64,000 nt of DNA, taken from the NCBI GenBank assembly GCA_035487355.1, contig DATHMF010000104.1, positions 62,001-126,000 on the forward strand. The letters run 5' to 3'. The translations under genes and the position numbers were made by a program. Below are positions 55,847 through 64,000 of this stretch, in pieces (the stretch's first letter is position 1; each line of letters opens with the position of its first letter). Below the pieces are notes generated by a model that searched no databases, was not told the DNA's origin, and saw only the letters and a program-made list of their open reading frames with translations. This DNA comes from Terriglobales bacterium (GTDB lineage: Bacteria; Acidobacteriota; Terriglobia; Terriglobales; Acidobacteriaceae).

Positions 55847-56655
55847 CTCAAGAACCCGAACTACTCATTCTATTAGACAACAAGAGTGGCAAAAAGGGGT
55901 CGCGGTCCCGGGGACTGAAATGCAAATATCAACGGTAGGGTTAAAATCTCGGTTCTCAGAAAGCGGGCTGGGAGCGGTCAGGCCCCCACTTGCTAGGAGG
56001 TGTTTTTGAGCTCCAAAATCACGTCTCACCCCCGTCATTACTGGCGAAAATCGGTCCGGAGTGGGGGACTTGCTGCTAGTCCAGAAACAGTTCCAAATTG
56101 CAAGTTCCAGCCGCCGGTTTTTCACCACCGAGACACAGGGGCACAGAGAAAAGCAAAAGGCTTCGAACTCTCAAAGAGCTAAAGGACTACAAAAAGCCCC
56201 GCATTCTTGAATGCGTAACTTCGTTCTAAGGGCTCCGCAGCCCCCTCGGCTCCGCTCGGGGTGCTGCGCCCTCGCCCACGGCTCGCGCTCATCCGGCGCT
56301 CGCATTGGGCTCACCCTGAACACACGTCTAGCACAATTATTGCCTGCGGTTTCTGAGGAAAGCAAGGTTTTGATACCAGGGTGATACCATCGTTGAACCA
56401 ACAAAAAACCCACCACGGATTTCACGGAGTGTTGAAAAAGCTGTTCAATCACCTTCGGGCACGATGTCCGCATGCTCTGGAGTATGCCGGCCATGTTACT
56501 TTAGTGCTTGTCCATATTGGCGATGAGTTATGTGAACTAAAGGACAATGTCCAGTAATCGGTTACGATAGTACTCAAATAATAAAAAATCACTGATTGCT
56601 GTGAAGTCGCCTTCCGCTCTACAATGCATCTACCCCCTTCATTAATTGGGACCTC
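55847..56655. other. Gene-free stretch of about 810 bases made of dispersed repeats
   Basis: There is no gene. The part 55983-56395 is a second copy of the long repeat at 12545-12870. It includes a CCACCGAGACACAGGGGCAC stretch (56122-56145), an ACAGTTCCAAATTGCAAG copy (56087), and between 56220 and 56320 a GC-rich block with GGCTCCGCAGCCCC and CTCGGCTCCGCTCGGGG that is absent from the other copy. Confidence 0.55.
55983..56395. repeat. Long dispersed intergenic repeat, copy 2
   Basis: It is collinear with 12545-12870: CCCCCACTTGCTAG, TGGCGAAAATCG, GACTTGCTGCTAGTC, then GCCCCGCATTCTTGAATGCG, ACACACGTCTAGCACAATTA, and GGTTTTGATACCAGGG. A GC-rich block of about 100 bases (56220-56320) is inserted between GAATGCGTAAC and ACACACGTCT relative to copy 1. 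Confidence 0.55.
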
Positions 56656-59280
56656 ATGGCCGACATCTTCAAATACATTGAAAAGGCCGATAAATACCTT
56701 CAGCGTGGAAAAGCGGAAGACGCTCTGGAGGAGCTCAAGCTCGCCCTCGACGAGGAGCCTGAGAACATGCTGGTTCGCGAACGCGCGTGCGATATTTGTA
56801 TCTCTCTGAACCGGCAAAGAGAAGCCACCAGCTACTTGAGCTCACTTCTGGACCGCTACTTTGCCGACAATGATCAAACCCGGGCGGTTGTCACCTACAA
56901 GAAGCTGACGCGGATTTCGAGTCCCACGGTCGCCCAGACTTTTCGCTACGCACAGCTCATTGAGAAAACCAATAAGAAGGAAGCACTCGAGCTGCTGCAA
57001 AGAGCGGCGGAGGGTTTTGAGGCCGGCCGCAAGAAGCCTGAGGCGTTGCAGGTCTACAAGCACCTGGTGGCGCTGGAGCCGACTCTGGAAAATTTCAAGC
57101 GCCAGGGAGAGTTGGCGACAGAGCTAGGCGACGGTAAGACTGCCGCAATAGCGTTTTTCCAGGCAGCGGTGCTGGAGGAAAACGAAAAGCGCGATGGCCA
57201 TCCCTGGTATGAACGTGCCTATGTCATGGATACTTCCAATCCCGACATTGCACTTGCCTATGGGCGCTCCCTTTTACAGCATGGAGACGCGGCCAACTCG
57301 CTGAAAGTGATTGAGGCCTTTGCCAAGCAACCCAACAGCAGCGAACCCATGCGCGAAACCTATGCCCGCGCCTTGCTGCGATTGAAGCGGCCCAAGGAAG
57401 CCGAGCCGATTATCATCTCGATCTACGAGAAGGACCCGAAGCAGATCAATGAGATTGCGCTGCTGATTGGGACGCTGCTCGAGATCGAACATGACGGCAC
57501 GGCGCTTAATATTGCCAAACGTACTCTCGAATTGGAAGAAAAGGCCGGTCGCAACCGTGAATTTGTAAACCAACTCAAAGAGATTATTGATCACCACCGC
57601 GCCAATCCGGAATTTCTGGAATACATGGTGATGTTGTTTAACAGCACCAACCGTGAGCAGGATTATTGCGCCACGCTGATCAAGCTCTTCGACCTTTATT
57701 ACGCAGCGGGAAATTATCTTAAGGCCGCCGATTCCCTCGACGCCGCCGCCGAGGTGGATGCTTATGAGCCGGGCCACCAGAAGCGCCTGGAGATGTTGAA
57801 AGGCAAGATTGATGCCAACCGCCATCGCGCCATCGCCAACCGCTTTACGGCGGCGGTCAAGGTGAGTGCGTCTGCCCAGAGGGAGGCCGATGAAGAAGCT
57901 TCCCGTACCCCGAGCGAGAATGAACCCACGGTGCTCGAAGACTTCATGCTGCAGGCGGAAATCTTTTTGCAATACAGCATGCGCTCCAAGGCGGTAGAGC
58001 GCCTGCAAAGGATCCAGAAGTTATTTCCGCGGGAAGAGGAGCGCAACGAAAAGCTGCGGACTTTATACATGAACGCGGGCATGATGCCGAAATACGACAC
58101 GCCTTCGCCGGCTCCGCCGCCAAAGGCAGCGACTCCGCCACCCATACCCGCCGAAACCCAGAGAGTGGTTCCACCCACGATTGCGCTGACCAATCCCTCG
58201 GGAGCGCCGCCGATGGTTACATCGGCCGCCAATGAAAATTCTGTAGACAACATTGCCCGGGTCACCGAGATCACACGCAATATCTATCGCCAGGCAAATG
58301 TGAAGGCTGTCTTGTTTGCCGCTGTGAACGACGTAGGCCGCCACTGGGGAGCCAGTCGCTGCGTGGCAGGGTTGTGCACTCCGGGCAAGCCTCCGTCAGC
58401 AGCGCTGGAGTATTGTGCGCCCGGCGTAAAGCAGTCCGATGTAATGGCCATTGTGAAGCTCATCGGGACTTTGCAAGGGCTGGCAGTTGGCCAAGGGCCA
58501 ATCGCTATCGCGAACGTGAAGAGCGCGCCTGAACTGGCTGCCATCAAACAGTGGGTGGATGCGCTGGGCATCGAATCAGTCCTGGCGGTTCCGCTGCTCG
58601 ATGGCGAAGAGCATGTCGGCATTCTTATCCTGGAGCAGTGTGGCAGCTCGCGTCCGTGGCGCCAGACCGATGTGCTGGTGCTCAAGACCATCGCCGACCA
58701 GATGGTGCTGGCCGTCAACAACGCCAAGCTGCGCAACTTGATGAAGACGCTGGCGGTCACAGATGAAAAGTCGGGGCTGCTCAAGCGGGCTTCTTACCTG
58801 GATGTTCTGTTGGCCGAGGTTCGCCGCGGATTGCAGCAGAACTCGCCGGCCTCTGTCATGTTGCTGCACTTTGGCCGGGCCTCGAACCTGATCAAGGAAA
58901 TCGGCGAGCCTGCAGTGGAATCCATGATGCAGCAGCTTGGACAAATCTGCTGCTCGCACATCCGGCAGAACGATGTGGCAGTGCGTTATGACATGACCAG
59001 CATTGCCCTGGTATTGGCTGATACCAACGAAAAAAATGCCTTCTTCGTGGTGGAAAAGCTGCGCAAAGTGCTGAACACGGTGAAAGTCCCGGGCACGGAC
59101 CGTTCGGTTGCCTGCTCGGTCGGCATTGCCGAAGCCGTGATGCAGGCCCGCTTTGACCCCATTGATATCGTTACCGAAAGCATCAATCGCGTAGAACGCG
59201 CCCTCGATCTGGCTAAACACGAGGGCGGTGGCAAAGCCAAGTCGCTTGCCCCGCAGGTGGAAGCGGCGGCAGTGGCCTAA
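56656..59280 (+). CDS. TPR - GAF - degenerate GGDEF protein
   Basis: An 874-residue cytoplasmic protein. Residues 1-470 are TPR-like helical repeats (YIEKADKYLQRGKAEDALEE and many following units), then a Pro-rich linker (about 480-520). A GAF domain follows (about 535-695, ending LLDGEEHVGILILEQCGSSR) and a GGDEF-like domain (from about 705: TDEKSGLLKRASYLDVLLAE). At the GGDEF signature position the sequence reads RYDMTSIALVL, so it is very unlikely to make cyclic di-GMP. It may be a sensor or scaffold. It stands alone after a long repeat region. Confidence 0.82.
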   Translation: MADIFKYIEKADKYLQRGKAEDALEELKLALDEEPENMLVRERACDICISLNRQREATSYLSSLLDRYFADNDQTRAVVTYKKLTRISSPTVAQTFRYAQLIEKTNKKEALELLQRAAEGFEAGRKKPEALQVYKHLVALEPTLENFKRQGELATELGDGKTAAIAFFQAAVLEENEKRDGHPWYERAYVMDTSNPDIALAYGRSLLQHGDAANSLKVIEAFAKQPNSSEPMRETYARALLRLKRPKEAEPIIISIYEKDPKQINEIALLIGTLLEIEHDGTALNIAKRTLELEEKAGRNREFVNQLKEIIDHHRANPEFLEYMVMLFNSTNREQDYCATLIKLFDLYYAAGNYLKAADSLDAAAEVDAYEPGHQKRLEMLKGKIDANRHRAIANRFTAAVKVSASAQREADEEASRTPSENEPTVLEDFMLQAEIFLQYSMRSKAVERLQRIQKLFPREEERNEKLRTLYMNAGMMPKYDTPSPAPPPKAATPPPIPAETQRVVPPTIALTNPSGAPPMVTSAANENSVDNIARVTEITRNIYRQANVKAVLFAAVNDVGRHWGASRCVAGLCTPGKPPSAALEYCAPGVKQSDVMAIVKLIGTLQGLAVGQGPIAIANVKSAPELAAIKQWVDALGIESVLAVPLLDGEEHVGILILEQCGSSRPWRQTDVLVLKTIADQMVLAVNNAKLRNLMKTLAVTDEKSGLLKRASYLDVLLAEVRRGLQQNSPASVMLLHFGRASNLIKEIGEPAVESMMQQLGQICCSHIRQNDVAVRYDMTSIALVLADTNEKNAFFVVEKLRKVLNTVKVPGTDRSVACSVGIAEAVMQARFDPIDIVTESINRVERALDLAKHEGGGKAKSLAPQVEAAAVA

Positions 59281-59480
59281 AGCCTGTTCCCGCAGTTCAC
59301 GTGCGTGGTGTACTACCATATCCCAAGATTTTTCTTTAACGATATGTCTTGCGGGAAGAGCCCTCCATCTTTGTCGAAATAATTGAGAAAACCTTTTTTG
59401 TTGAGTATCGTCCAACCAAGGGAACTTTGTGCCTAATTTCTCCGTTCCTTCAATACAATTTCAATGCAGCGAGGTTAGCC

Positions 59481-61577
59481 ATGCGTCTTTCAAAGATTTT
59501 CTGCCTATGCATTCTGTTATGTGTTTTTCCGTTGGCGGTTTTTGCCGAAAACCCGGCAGCGGAAACGTCGCCACAATTGCCCAAGCTGGATCGTTTCGAT
59601 CCGCAAATGGTAGATACGTCGGTAGACCCCTGCACCGATTTTTACCAATACGCCTGCAGCAAGTGGATGAAGGCCAACCCTATCCCGCCCGACCAGGTTT
59701 CGTGGGGAACGGCCAGTCCGCTGCAACTGTGGAACGAGAATGTGTTGCGCGAAACGCTGGAGAAGACTTCCAGCAACGATCCTAAGCGCAGCCCGGTGGA
59801 GCAGAAGATCGGCGATTACTGGTACGCGTGTATGGATGAGAAGGGCATCGAAGCCACCGGCACAAAAGCCATTCAGCCGGAGCTCGAGCGCATTGCCGCC
59901 TTGAAAAGCAAGTCGCAACTGGCGGAAGCGATTGCCCACTTGCACCTGACCATTCCCGGGGCGGAGTTCCCGGACGACAATCAGACTGACGCTGCGGTTC
60001 TCGGGTTTTCCGGCCAGACGGATTATGACGATGCTACGCGCTCGGTTGCAACCTTTGACCAGGGCGGCATGGGACTGCCCAGCCGCCAGTTTTACCTGGA
60101 TAAGGACGCCAAGTCGGAGGAGATCCGCAAGAAATACCTGCAGCACGTCAGCAACATGCTGGTGCTAGGAGGCGAGAAGCCCAAGCAGGCCGCTAAAGAT
60201 GCGGCCACAGTACTGGAAATTGAGACCGCGATGGCCACGGCCGCCATGGATGCGGTATTGCGCCGTGATCCTAAGAACGTAAATAACAGAATGTCACTGG
60301 CGCAAGTGCAGGCGCTGGCCCCTTCTTTTGAGTGGAAGAAATATTTGACCCTGGTGGATGCGCCATCCGCGCCGCAGTACATTGTTACCTCGCCCGACTA
60401 TTTCCGTGGTCTTGAAAAGCTGCTGCAACAGCGCTCGCTGGATGATTGGAAGGTGTATCTGCGCTGGCAATTGCTCCACGGCTCGGCGCGCTTTCTCAAC
60501 AAGGCCTTTGTGGATGAGAACTTTGATTTTTACTCCAAGACCCTTTTCGGTGCGCAGCAGCAGCAACCGCGCTGGCGGCGTTGCGTGCGCGCGGCAGACC
60601 GCGATTTGGGCGAGGCCCTGGGGCAGGCTTATGTGGACCGCGCCTTTGGAGCAGAGAGCAAAGAGCGCGTGCTGAAGCTGGTCAACGACATCAAAGCGGC
60701 CTTGCACCAGGACCTTCTGTCGCAGGAGTGGATGTCGGCGGCCACCAAACAGCAGGCTGTAACCAAGCTGCAGGCGCAGCTCGAGAAAATTGGATATCCC
60801 AACCAGTGGCGCGACTACTCCAGCGTGCAAATTGGGCGTAACAGCTACCTGCAAAATGTTCAGCAGGCCTCGGCGTTTGAATTTCGCCGCTGGGTCAACA
60901 AAATCGGTCAACCCGTGGACCGCGCCGAGTGGGGCATGACTCCGCCTACCATCAACGCGTATGAAGACCCGCAGACCAACACTATCAACTTCCCGGCCGG
61001 CATTTTACAGCCTCCATTCTTTGACAAGGAGCAGGATGATGCGGTGAACTACGGCGCCATCGGCACCATCATCGGACACGAGAGCATCCACGGATTCGAC
61101 GACCAAGGGCGCAAGTTCGATGCGCAGGGCAATCTTCACGACTGGTGGACAGAACAGGACGCCAAAGAATACGACGCGCGGGGTAAGTGCATCGCCGATG
61201 AGTATACCCAGGAAATTCCCGAGGCGGGCGTCAAGCAAAATGGGCTTATGACCCAGGGCGAAGACACGGCCGACAACGGCGGCATCCATCTGGCTTTCAT
61301 GGCACTGGAATCTGCGCTGGCGCGCGAAGGCAAAGACCTGGACGCCAAGTCGAGCGATGGTTGGACGCCCCGGCAACGTTTCTTTCTTGCCGACGCCAAT
61401 TCCTGGTGTGCCAATGAACGTCCTGAACTGATGCGGACCCAGGTACTGACCAATCCCCACTCCATCGCCAAATACCGCATCAACAACGTGGTGGCCAACA
61501 TGCCGGAATTCCAAAAGGCGTTTAGCTGCAAGAAAGGCCAGCCTATGGTGCATGAGAATGCCTGCCGGGTGTGGTAA
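59481..61577 (+). CDS. M13 family (neprilysin-like) exported metallopeptidase
   Basis: A protein of 698 residues from ATG 59481, where a signal peptide begins (LSKIFCLCILLCVFPLAVFA); the open frame to 59349 is not conserved. The zinc motif is GHESIHGFDDQGRKFD (HExxH), the third ligand segment is GEDTADNGGIHLAF, and the C-terminal end CRVW is typical of M13. The N-terminal PCTDFYQYACSKWM is the conserved M13 start. It probably degrades peptides in the periplasm. A repeat array begins at its stop codon. Confidence 0.93.
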   Translation: MRLSKIFCLCILLCVFPLAVFAENPAAETSPQLPKLDRFDPQMVDTSVDPCTDFYQYACSKWMKANPIPPDQVSWGTASPLQLWNENVLRETLEKTSSNDPKRSPVEQKIGDYWYACMDEKGIEATGTKAIQPELERIAALKSKSQLAEAIAHLHLTIPGAEFPDDNQTDAAVLGFSGQTDYDDATRSVATFDQGGMGLPSRQFYLDKDAKSEEIRKKYLQHVSNMLVLGGEKPKQAAKDAATVLEIETAMATAAMDAVLRRDPKNVNNRMSLAQVQALAPSFEWKKYLTLVDAPSAPQYIVTSPDYFRGLEKLLQQRSLDDWKVYLRWQLLHGSARFLNKAFVDENFDFYSKTLFGAQQQQPRWRRCVRAADRDLGEALGQAYVDRAFGAESKERVLKLVNDIKAALHQDLLSQEWMSAATKQQAVTKLQAQLEKIGYPNQWRDYSSVQIGRNSYLQNVQQASAFEFRRWVNKIGQPVDRAEWGMTPPTINAYEDPQTNTINFPAGILQPPFFDKEQDDAVNYGAIGTIIGHESIHGFDDQGRKFDAQGNLHDWWTEQDAKEYDARGKCIADEYTQEIPEAGVKQNGLMTQGEDTADNGGIHLAFMALESALAREGKDLDAKSSDGWTPRQRFFLADANSWCANERPELMRTQVLTNPHSIAKYRINNVVANMPEFQKAFSCKKGQPMVHENACRVW

Positions 61578-61831
61578 TTGAGCCATTGAATCATTGGGTC
61601 ATTGGGTCATTGGGTCATTGAAAATTGGTAATCGGGTAATTTGAAGAGGTACGAAGTCTGAAGTTCGAAGTACGATTTACGATTGTCGATTTACGATTTT
61701 TGAATCTTACTTCGTACTTCGTAAACCGTACTTCTCAATTGCCTTTGTGTCCTTCGTGTCCTTTTGTGGTTTATCATCCCTATCGTCAGGAAAAGATTTG
61801 ATTCACCACGGAGACACGGAGGCACGGAGAG
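61578..61831. repeat. Repeat mosaic between the M13 peptidase and hbd genes
   Basis: In order: a TCATTGGG array (61578-61621), a GGTAATCGGGTAATTTG unit, an inverted GAAGTTCGAAGTACG / CGTACTTCG pair around two TTTACGATT units (61650-61735), and an inverted pair of CTTTGTGTCCTTCGTGTCC (61744-61762) and CCACGGAGACACGGAGGCAC (61806-61825). The last unit also provides the GGAG used as ribosome-binding site of the next gene. Confidence 0.65.
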
Positions 61832-62713
61832 ATGGAAATAAAAAAAGTTGGTGTGCTGGGCTGCGGTTTGATGGGCTCCGGCATTGCCCAAGTTAGCGCA
61901 ACGGCCGGGTTGGAGACGATTGTCCTCGAAGCTGAGCAGTCCTTCATTGACAAAGGCTTTGCGCGCATTGAGAAGTCCCTGGCCAAGCTGGCGGAAAAGG
62001 GAACAATCAAAGAAACGCCGGCAAGAGTCCGCACTCGCCTGCAGGGGACTACACGCAAAGAAGATTTGGCCGGCTGCGACCTCATCATCGAGGCCATCGT
62101 TGAGAACCTGGAAGAGAAGCGTAAGATATTTGCTGCTCTTGACGGCATTGTAAAATCCGACGCCATCTTCGCCTCTAATACCTCATCAATCTCCATTACC
62201 GCGCTGATGACCAGCACCAAGCGCCCGCAACGCTTTGTCGGACTGCACTTTTTCAATCCGGTGCCGCTGATGCAGTTGGTGGAAGTTGTCCGGACCATCG
62301 CCACGGCGGATGATGTCTACGAGAGCGCTGTGGCCTTTGGGGAAAAAGTCGGCAAGGTGCCGGTGCGGACTTCCGATAAGCCCGGCTTTATCGTTAACCG
62401 CCTGCTGGTGCCCTATCTGCTGGATGCTATCCGCGCTTATGAAGAAGGCGTGGGCTCGATCCCCGATATTGATAACGCCATGAAGCTGGGCTGCGGGCAT
62501 CCTATGGGGCCGTTCACTCTGCTGGATTTCGTAGGCCTCGATACCACCTACTACATCACCCATGTAATGTATGAAGAATTCAAAGAGCGCCGCTTCGCCG
62601 CGCCTCCGCTGCTCAAGCGCCTGGTCCTTGCCGGCTGGCATGGACAAAAAACCGGTAAAGGGTTCTATGATTATGCGGACCCGAAGAACCCAGTGCCGGG
62701 GAAGTTTCTTTAA
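61832..62713 (+). CDS. 3-Hydroxybutyryl-CoA (3-hydroxyacyl-CoA) dehydrogenase
   Basis: A 293-residue NAD(P)-dependent dehydrogenase that interconverts acetoacetyl-CoA and 3-hydroxybutyryl-CoA. Motifs: VGVLGCGLMGSGIAQVSATAG (Rossmann), ASNTSSISIT, HFFNPVPLMQLVEVV (catalytic His), GFIVNRLLVPYLLDA and GCGHPMGPFTLLDFVGLD. The start ATG is preceded by GGAG from a repeat. With the enoyl-CoA hydratase behind it, it suggests fatty-acid or butanoate metabolism. Confidence 0.93.
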   Translation: MEIKKVGVLGCGLMGSGIAQVSATAGLETIVLEAEQSFIDKGFARIEKSLAKLAEKGTIKETPARVRTRLQGTTRKEDLAGCDLIIEAIVENLEEKRKIFAALDGIVKSDAIFASNTSSISITALMTSTKRPQRFVGLHFFNPVPLMQLVEVVRTIATADDVYESAVAFGEKVGKVPVRTSDKPGFIVNRLLVPYLLDAIRAYEEGVGSIPDIDNAMKLGCGHPMGPFTLLDFVGLDTTYYITHVMYEEFKERRFAAPPLLKRLVLAGWHGQKTGKGFYDYADPKNPVPGKFL

Positions 62714-62825
62714 CCGCAGAGGACGCGGAGAAGCGCAGAGGATTTTCGATTTACGATTTCTGATTGACGATTTTGACTTCGTATTTCCTTCAATGCCTTC
62801 GTAGTAGAGAGACGAGCAAGAATCT
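62714..62825. repeat. Repeat units between hbd and the enoyl-CoA hydratase gene
   Basis: A CGCAGAGGACGCGGAGAAGC stretch begins next to the hbd stop and is followed by TTTTCGATTTACGATTTCTG and TTGACGATTTTGACTTCG units. Orientation is single; there is no cargo. Confidence 0.55.
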
Positions 62826-63611
62826 ATGACTGAATTACAAAACCTGAAATTTGAGAAAAAAGATCAGATTGCCTACGTCACCATCAACCGTCCTGACAAG
62901 CTCAATGCCCTGAACCAGGCTGTGATGGGTGAGTTGCGCGACGTGTTCACCCAAATCAAAGACGACCCCGAGGTGCGGGTCGCCATCTTGACCGGCGCGG
63001 GCGAGAAAGCTTTTGTCGCCGGCGCCGACATTAACGAGCTGAACAAAAACAATTCAGTGGAAGCCAAGGCTTATACCCACAAAGGGCAGGCGGTGCTTGA
63101 CCTGATTGAAAACCTGGGCAAGCCGGTGATTGCCTGCCTGAACGGCTATACCCTCGGCGGCGGATGCGAACTCGCCTTGGCCTGCAGCTTTCGCCTGGCC
63201 AGCGAGAATGCCAAACTAGGCCAGCCCGAGGTCAAACTGGGCATCACTCCCGGATACGGCGGCAGCCAGCGCCTGCCCCGGCTCGTAGGCAAAGGACTGG
63301 CGCTGCAGATCCTGCTCACCGGCGAGCAAATTACCGCGCAAGAGGCGCACCGCATCGGACTGGTCAATGAAGTCGTGCCGCTCACCGATCTGGTTCCTCG
63401 CGCTGAGGCCATTGCCAAGAAAATCATTGCCAACGCTCCCCTGGCGGTGCAGTACACACTGGAGGCAGTGAACAAAGGCATGGAGATGCCGCTGGCTGAA
63501 GGATTATTCCTGGAAGCCACTTTATTCAGTGTGGCTTGTGCTAGCGAAGATAAAAAGGAAGGAACATCGGCGTTTCTGGAAAAGCGGGCAGCGGTCTTTA
63601 AAGGGAAATAA
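62826..63611 (+). CDS. Enoyl-CoA hydratase / crotonase
   Basis: A 261-residue crotonase-fold enzyme that hydrates enoyl-CoA to 3-hydroxyacyl-CoA. The oxyanion-hole segments AFVAGADINEL and LNGYTLGGGCELALACSFR (with the first catalytic Glu), and the second Glu region LGQPEVKLGITPGYGGSQRL, are intact. It works with the dehydrogenase directly upstream. Short-chain (crotonyl-CoA) specificity is likely but not provable here. Confidence 0.93.
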   Translation: MTELQNLKFEKKDQIAYVTINRPDKLNALNQAVMGELRDVFTQIKDDPEVRVAILTGAGEKAFVAGADINELNKNNSVEAKAYTHKGQAVLDLIENLGKPVIACLNGYTLGGGCELALACSFRLASENAKLGQPEVKLGITPGYGGSQRLPRLVGKGLALQILLTGEQITAQEAHRIGLVNEVVPLTDLVPRAEAIAKKIIANAPLAVQYTLEAVNKGMEMPLAEGLFLEATLFSVACASEDKKEGTSAFLEKRAAVFKGK

Positions 63612-63843
63612 CTCTTACCACAGAGACACAGAGAATTGGGTCATTGAGTCATCGGGCCATTGGGTCATTGAAAGTTTGAAGTCCGAATTGCGATTTACGA
63701 TTTTTGATTTACGAATTACGATTTACGCTGTGGTCCGAAAAAACCTGTTTTATTGAGGAAGTATTTTAAAAAATCAGAAAACAGCGATACTTCCAAAATC
63801 AGCAATCAAGAATCGTCAATCGTAAATTGAAACAATTTTTGTC
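63612..63843. repeat. Repeat mosaic behind the enoyl-CoA hydratase gene
   Basis: It contains CCACAGAGACACAGAG (63618-63633), a TCATTGGG array (63635-63670), a CGATTTACGATTT array (63690-63727) and, after about 68 bases, the opposite orientation AATCGTCAATCGTAAATTG (63811-63829). It is again a mixture of the three repeat families, the last as an empty inverted pair. Confidence 0.6.
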
Positions 63844-64000
63844 ATGAAGATTAAAGTCATTATCGCCGTTTTCTTTTTGTTCGTAGGACTGGCTTCGGCT
63901 CGCGACCAGATCAGCGACATCGAATTTTACGGATACAAAGGCATTGATATCGAAGCCTTACGCAAAGCGCTGCCTGTGCACGAAGGGGACAAGTATTCTG
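63844..64000 (+). CDS. Start of an exported POTRA-like protein (truncated by window end)
   Basis: The first 52 codons read MKIKVIIAVFFLFVGLASAR (signal peptide), then a segment with the POTRA-like pattern IEFYGYKGIDIEALRKALPV followed by EGDKYS (the I-x-F-x-G ... L-R ... G-x-x-Y/F order). It could be an outer-membrane assembly protein of the BamA/TamA type or another POTRA protein. The 3' part is outside the window. Confidence 0.55.
   Translation, partial: MKIKVIIAVFFLFVGLASARDQISDIEFYGYKGIDIEALRKALPVHEGDKYS

Overview
The window looks like a chromosomal segment of an Acidobacteriota member, probably Terriglobia and Koribacter-like. The evidence is a VWFA-related secreted protein of the acidobacterial type, a TonB-terminated pseudokinase, large secreted beta-propeller and Ig-like proteins, a moderately high GC content, and many low-complexity intergenic repeats. 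There is no plasmid or phage backbone. Most genes are ordinary housekeeping or metabolic genes.

Layout. 1-4461: end of an alcohol dehydrogenase, then a tartrate cluster (tartrate dehydrogenase, D-tartrate dehydratase, convergent DASS transporter). 4667-5590: two small unknown proteins. 5664-12210: aromatic amino acid genes trpC-trpF-trpB-[inserted four-helix-bundle cassette]-trpA, chorismate mutase, DAHP synthase and prephenate dehydrogenase. 12211-14361: mostly repeats plus one unknown gene. 14362-16792: CoA transferase A/B, a secreted protein and a NUDIX hydrolase. 16883-21695: ubiX-purB, a divergent MarR regulator with a palindrome over its start codon, a ClC transporter and a glutaredoxin. 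21783-28430: clpC, a LolD-type ATPase, an ECF sigma/anti-sigma/Spy-like operon and a LolC/E permease. 28443-29014: a second four-helix-bundle cassette. 29034-35447: secreted propeller, S55 peptidase, VWFA protein and a DUF3800 gene between perfect 24-bp inverted repeats. 35487-44458: ZIP transporter, YchF, membrane protein, Asp-box protein, MoxR, HtpX, MerR/TPR protein and CapA-like protein.

44956-48258 is the accessory island. It holds a zeta-type toxin with a small partner, a reverse transcriptase with an atypical box-4 motif, a potential structured RNA closed by a 23-bp inverted repeat at the end of the RT gene, a zinc-ribbon/WYL-like protein and a small membrane protein. 48491-59280: MBL hydrolase, Ig-repeat protein, SseB-like protein, pseudokinase-TonB protein, tRNA-Thr, a membrane-anchored unknown and a TPR-GAF-degenerate-GGDEF protein. 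59481-64000: M13 peptidase, 3-hydroxyacyl-CoA dehydrogenase, enoyl-CoA hydratase and the start of a POTRA-like exported protein.

Two things stand out. First, three small cargo genes (two paralogous four-helix-bundle proteins and a DUF3800 protein) each lie between inverted copies of a short repeat family. The families differ, and each cassette fits between neighbouring genes, touching stop codons. The same repeats also occur alone or as empty inverted pairs and supply the last codons of several genes. The four-helix-bundle cassettes resemble the intervening sequences known inside 23S rRNA, but here they are in protein-coding regions. Second, the RT / structured RNA / zinc-ribbon-WYL unit does not match a retron or diversity-generating retroelement that I can recognise. 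Start codons were chosen by eye, and no database search was possible.
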